Source: Candidatus Parcubacteria bacterium
GTDB lineage: Bacteria > Patescibacteriota > Patescibacteriia > Patescibacteriales > UBA12075
Reading direction: 5' to 3'
NCBI GenBank assembly: GCA_023139655.1
Contig: JAGLNE010000005.1
Coordinates: 1-8,497, forward strand
DNA length: 8,497 nucleotides
Shown here: positions 6,283 to 8,497 of the stretch, one piece after another
Layout of the letters: the number at the start of each line of letters is the position of its first letter
How positions within the stretch are numbered: position 1 is the stretch's first letter
The notes under the pieces: generated by a model
What the model was told of the DNA's origin: nothing
The model's database searches: none
What the model saw: the letters and a program-made list of their open reading frames with translations, nothing else
Translations under genes and position numbers: made by a program

Positions 6283-6310
6283 TATATACTATTTCAACAC
6301 AAATTATCAA
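6283..6310 (-). promoter_or_regulatory. Candidate promoter for the FAD synthetase / transporter-kinase genes
   Basis: On the minus strand, TTGATA (6310-6305) and TATATA (6288-6283) are separated by 16 bases, upstream of the FAD synthetase start. The -35 matches the consensus at 5 of 6 bases; the -10 is weaker. It would give a leader of roughly 170 bases containing the paired stems at 6221-6260 and the palindromic repeat at 6117-6188. The region is AT-rich, so chance matches are likely. Confidence 0.3.
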
Positions 6311-6335
6311 TTTTTGTTCTTATATTAATCACTAC

Positions 6336-6396
6336 CTTACACAAAACATACCTTTATGTCAGATGCTATCTTACACAAAGTACTACTTTATGTAAG
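6336..6396. repeat. Alternating inverted 11-mers around the transposase stop codon
   Basis: CTTACACAAAA (6336-6346), CTTTATGTCAG (6352-6362), CTTACACAAAG (6370-6380) and CTTTATGTAAG (6386-6396) alternate in orientation with a 34-base period. The last two form an 11-bp stem (one G-U pair in minus-strand RNA) with loop 6381-6385, which contains most of the transposase stop codon (TAG, 6385-6383). A related CTTACACAAGG is at 6455-6465 inside the gene. No T-run follows on the minus strand. Confidence 0.7.
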
Positions 6397-6919
6397 GTTC
6401 ACCTTTGTCAAGTTTTGCGTTCGCGCTCCTCGCTCCGCTCGGATCCCGACCGCGCTTACACAAGGTTCCGTCTCGTAATCCAACATAATCTGAAAAACTT
6501 GACCAGGTATAATTTTCTGCTTTGCCCAAACCATGAATTTCATAATTACAATTTACATAAACAGAATACCAAGATAAATATCTTTCATCAATAATTGATT
6601 GCTTATATCGATCCTGCATTAAAGGTCCGACTCTTTTATATTTCTTACTAATATAGTTCCCATAACTGGTATTAAGAGCTAATAAAAATTTATTAATCGG
6701 TGTATCGGATAACTGTCTTAATAACTGATGATAATGATTATCAAGCAGGCTATAGGCGCTTATTTCTACTTTATATTTATTTTTAAACTGCCTAATCTTG
6801 CTTATGTAGTAAATAAAATCATCACTTTCAAAAAATACTTTTTCTTTGTTAACACCTCGGTTATAAACATGATAATACGCGCCTTTATAAAAATTCTTTT
6901 TCCGATATTTTGCTTGCAT
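6383..6919 (-). CDS. REP-associated-type Y1 (HUH) transposase, probably with an altered C-terminus
   Basis: This 178-residue protein belongs to the IS200-like/RAYT transposases, which cut single-stranded hairpin DNA with one tyrosine. The start, NFYKGAYYHVYNRGVNKEKV (9-28), is family-like. NHYHQ (61-65) is the HUH metal-binding motif (His62, His64), GPLMQDRYK (98-106) follows, and Tyr121 in VYVNCN is the likely nucleophile, at the place of the family's YIxxNP. The domain ends with YTWSSFSDYVGLRDGTL (137-153). After that, residues 156-168 are encoded by repeat copy B (6417-6453), followed by ten more residues, so the normal tail seems replaced. The ATG lies 2 bases inside the M2 repeat, leaving no room for a usual ribosome site; the frame upstream has no other ATG, GTG or TTG start before a stop. 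It may be a decayed but recent copy. Whether it is active cannot be judged. Confidence 0.85.
   Translation of the reverse strand: MQAKYRKKNFYKGAYYHVYNRGVNKEKVFFESDDFIYYISKIRQFKNKYKVEISAYSLLDNHYHQLLRQLSDTPINKFLLALNTSYGNYISKKYKRVGPLMQDRYKQSIIDERYLSWYSVYVNCNYEIHGLGKAENYTWSSFSDYVGLRDGTLCKRGRDPSGARSANAKLDKGEPYIK
6404..6453. repeat. Direct repeat copy B (contains M1), inside the transposase 3' end
   Basis: This 50-base segment matches 6955-7004 at 47 of 50 positions, in the same orientation. Its last 37 bases are identical to 6117-6153. It is read in frame by the transposase, giving residues RGRDPSGARSANA. Confidence 0.88.
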
Positions 6920-6921
6920 AA

Positions 6922-6951
6922 GCGGACGGTACGCGTTAGCGGAGCGTACGC
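6922..6951. repeat. M2 arm directly upstream of the transposase start
   Basis: Thirty bases match 6159-6188 with a single change (TTAGCG for TTCGCG). The arm contains the self-complementary GCGTACGC and a GTACG/CGTAC stem. It ends 2 bases before the transposase ATG on the minus strand, so it forms the gene's immediate leader. Confidence 0.88.
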
Positions 6952-6954
6952 TAG

Positions 6955-7004
6955 TTTATCAAGTTTCGCGTTCGCGCTCCTCGCTCCGATCGGATCCCGA
7001 CCGC
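6955..7004. repeat. Direct repeat copy C (contains M1), abutting a stop codon
   Basis: This is the second 50-base direct repeat, 47/50 identical to 6404-6453. Its M1 part (6968-7004) differs from 6117-6153 by one base, which creates the palindrome TCCGATCGGA (6985-6995 region). The last base of the repeat is the final G of the TAG stop of the neighbouring gene (7006-7004). Confidence 0.88.
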
Positions 7005-7930
7005 TATTTCGTTATTTTCTCTATCTCCTCCATCATTGCCTTGTATTCCAGGCTGTCTGGCTTATATTTACTGGCCACAGCCCTTAAATCCTCAACTTTT
7101 TTCTTTTTCTCCATCTCCTCCTCAATCGCCTGTTGCTCCAGCCCACCGGCCATATACTTCTCCTCTTCTATTTTCATTTTATCTATCTCTTTTTCTTCTG
7201 CAGTCTTTGGCGGACCGCTTATCTTTCTTTCCTGTCCGCCGCTTATTAATTCCAGCTTACCTTGTTTGAAAATATAATATTTTCCATTAATCACAATTGG
7301 TATATCTTCTTCAAAACCTTCCGGAGTAAGTGAAGAATATTTTAAACGTTCATAAAAATCAAATAAAACTTTTAATCTATGTTTATTGTCTTCGCTTAGT
7401 CCCTTAACTTTATCAAGGTCAGTTAAAAATTGAATTAATTTAAGCTTATCAGCTTTACCGCTACCGAGCGAGCTATTATAATGATTCAGCCAGGACTTTA
7501 TAGTTTTTCTCTCTCCTGAATGAGCTATAACAACCTCACTATTTACTAGCATATTTTTTAAACTGTCCTTTATTTTGTCCCGATCTTCATAAACCACTAC
7601 ATTCATTAGCTTCTGTCGGAATTTACTCCACAAATCATAATCTTCCAAATAAAAATGCCAATTAAAATATCTGGAAATCAAATCAATTGCGTCGTTGTCA
7701 TCCAAGAGTGGCAAGGCTATAAATTTTAACCTAATCAAGGCCTCATCATAAAACTTTGCTATCTCTTTGTATTCCCCGATTCTACTGCCGTGTTTCTTAA
7801 GCATCCCCTCCAATCCTTTGGCTAATTCCAAAGCCCGCTTAATATCATTAGTTTCCACAATAAAATCAAGGTCAAGCTTAACTTTGCTTATAAACTTTTC
7901 ACTGGTAAAAATTTCTATTTTATCCATCAT
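7004..7930 (-). CDS. Unknown helical protein with charged coiled C-terminal region
   Basis: I recognise no named family for this 308-residue protein. Residues 1-125 are mostly helical with hydrophobic repeats. Residues 126-208 contain GERKTIKSWLNHYNSSLGSG (139-158), LTDLDKVKGLSEDNKHRLKV (169-188) and LKYSSLTPEGFEED (196-209). This last pattern resembles, from memory, Patescibacterial proteins of unknown function. A short beta-like stretch IPIVINGKYYIFKQGKLELI (210-229) is followed by a Glu/Lys-rich coiled segment to the end. There is no signal peptide or membrane helix. The ATG overlaps the stop of the upstream gene (ATGA), so the two are probably translated together; a second ATG directly follows and could be the real start. 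The stop TAG is formed where the gene meets repeat copy C, so the gene may have lost a few C-terminal residues. Confidence 0.8.
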   Translation of the reverse strand: MMDKIEIFTSEKFISKVKLDLDFIVETNDIKRALELAKGLEGMLKKHGSRIGEYKEIAKFYDEALIRLKFIALPLLDDNDAIDLISRYFNWHFYLEDYDLWSKFRQKLMNVVVYEDRDKIKDSLKNMLVNSEVVIAHSGERKTIKSWLNHYNSSLGSGKADKLKLIQFLTDLDKVKGLSEDNKHRLKVLFDFYERLKYSSLTPEGFEEDIPIVINGKYYIFKQGKLELISGGQERKISGPPKTAEEKEIDKMKIEEEKYMAGGLEQQAIEEEMEKKKKVEDLRAVASKYKPDSLEYKAMMEEIEKITK

Positions 7931-8497
7931 AAATTTGGCTCATGTAATAAACCTTTTAAATCTTCGTGGACCACTACTTTCTCAATTTTTACGCTTGGGT
8001 CACTGGTTTTTCCTTTTTCCGTTGCTCTTTTAGTAATGGTGTTAACTAATTCCTGACTAATAACATTTTTCTCAACTAATCTATTTAGAGTTAACAAATC
8101 TTTGTGCAGCATTTCAGCCGCGTTCATCTGCATCCTTTCACCAGTATGTTTGATACCGGCCGTATTATCAAGGCTTCTTAATATATGCACGCCACCAGCG
8201 TCAATGTGAAAGTTATTATCAGCATCATGATAGCCATAGGCTTTACGATTTTGAGTACGGACAGCTGTTTGGGGCTCAGTTTTACCGCTCTCTATCCTCG
8301 TATGTTCAGATTGCTCAAAATCAGTTGCCTTTCGCCAACGACCGTTCTCCATTTTAAAAGCGCCCGCATTAGACCAAATTTTATTGGCTTTGGAAATATT
8401 TGAAATTTCACTGCCAAGAGCAAACGCTTCTTGTTCGGAAAAACCATGTTCTTTTTGAAGTTTATCGGTGTATTTATGAAGCCCTTTATGTCCGGAA
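7927..8497 (-). CDS. Unknown protein, N-terminus outside window
   Basis: The frame is open from the right window edge through 189 codons to a TGA at 7929-7927, so the start lies beyond 8497. An internal ATG at 8352 exists, but the preceding 48 codons are open and protein-like (HKYTDKLQKEHGFSEQEAFA and similar), so it is unlikely to be the true start. The visible part is hydrophilic. It has a Gly/His-containing segment (AYGYHDADNNFHIDAGGVHI) and a helical C-terminal half (AAEMLHKDLLTLNRLVEKNV, then SQELVNTITKR) and ends in KGLLHEPNL. No known domain, membrane helix or catalytic motif is recognised. Its stop overlaps the start of the next gene by 4 bases, so the two probably form one transcription unit and may work together. 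Confidence 0.8.
   Translation of the reverse strand, partial: SGHKGLHKYTDKLQKEHGFSEQEAFALGSEISNISKANKIWSNAGAFKMENGRWRKATDFEQSEHTRIESGKTEPQTAVRTQNRKAYGYHDADNNFHIDAGGVHILRSLDNTAGIKHTGERMQMNAAEMLHKDLLTLNRLVEKNVISQELVNTITKRATEKGKTSDPSVKIEKVVVHEDLKGLLHEPNL

Larger units (their letters stand above)
6404..7004 (-). mobile_element. Transposase unit bounded by 50-bp direct repeats
   Basis: The Y1 transposase gene lies between direct repeats at 6404-6453 and 6955-7004, with the M2 arm at 6922-6951 just before its start codon. Seen from the gene, M1 (6417-6453) and M2 (6922-6951) are imperfect inverted arms on either side, the same arms that are joined in the free-standing copy at 6117-6188. RAYT enzymes are known to act on such hairpin repeats. 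The true ends of the element are uncertain; the inverted 11-mers at 6336-6396 may also belong to it. Confidence 0.65.

Noticed and set aside
6189..6335. Possible FMN riboswitch ahead of the flavin genes
   Set aside because: The conserved FMN-element sequence blocks are not present; only AT-rich competing stems are seen.
6031..6594. A plus-strand frame of 187 codons spanning the repeat island
   Set aside because: It is built largely from the opposite strand of the repeats (giving the same RSRSSLRSDPDR peptide twice) and of the FAD synthetase and transposase genes; the spacer part is AT-rich and not protein-like.
6117..7004. CRISPR-like array, because a 37-base repeat occurs three times
   Set aside because: Spacing is irregular (263 and 514 bases between copies), a gene lies between two copies, and there are no uniform spacers or cas genes; a RAYT-linked palindromic repeat explains it better.
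7927..8352. Treating the right-most gene as a complete 141-residue protein starting at 8352
   Set aside because: The frame continues open with protein-like sequence for 48 more codons to the window edge, so the gene is partial.

Overview
The window looks like a piece of a Candidate Phyla Radiation (Patescibacteria, probably Parcubacteria-like) genome. The reasons are the moderately AT-rich sequence, a PrgI / TraC-like / VirB4 gene set of the kind these bacteria carry, two helical proteins that I recognise only as lineage-type proteins of unknown function, short-period repeats in the gaps between genes, and few well-placed Shine-Dalgarno sites. TGA is used as a stop at the ends of the transporter-kinase gene and of the right-most gene, so translation table 11 fits and table 25 does not. 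The lineage assignment is inference. All genes read on the minus strand, so transcription runs from right to left.

Right part (about 7004-8497): two unrecognised proteins joined by a 4-base ATGA overlap. The first of them runs off the window edge. Centre-right (about 6117-7004): a small repeat and transposase island. It holds a Y1/HUH (RAYT-like) transposase flanked by about 50-bp direct repeats (47/50 identical), plus a free-standing copy (6117-6188) that joins both repeat arms into one imperfect palindrome. A further set of alternating inverted 11-mers surrounds the transposase stop codon.

Centre (4393-6111): a compact flavin module. An archaeal-type (RibL-like) FAD synthetase gene is followed by a gene that fuses a 10-helix EamA/DMT transporter to a bacterial riboflavin kinase domain. 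Together they could import riboflavin, phosphorylate it to FMN as it enters, and adenylylate FMN to FAD. This is the most interesting observation in the window.

Left part (1-4382): a type IV secretion/conjugation-like locus. It contains a long protein of unknown function with a disordered linker, a PrgI-family membrane protein, a separate TraC-like (VirB4 N-terminal-like) protein without an ATPase domain, and a VirB4-type ATPase cut by the window edge before its Walker B region. The probable roles are an inner-membrane component and an energising ATPase of a secretion or DNA-uptake machine. The spacers carry distinct short-period repeats (7, 8 and 12 nt), two of them arranged as mirrored arms. 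No rRNA, tRNA or CRISPR array was seen. The only stretches without genes are under 300 bases and are described with the repeats they contain.
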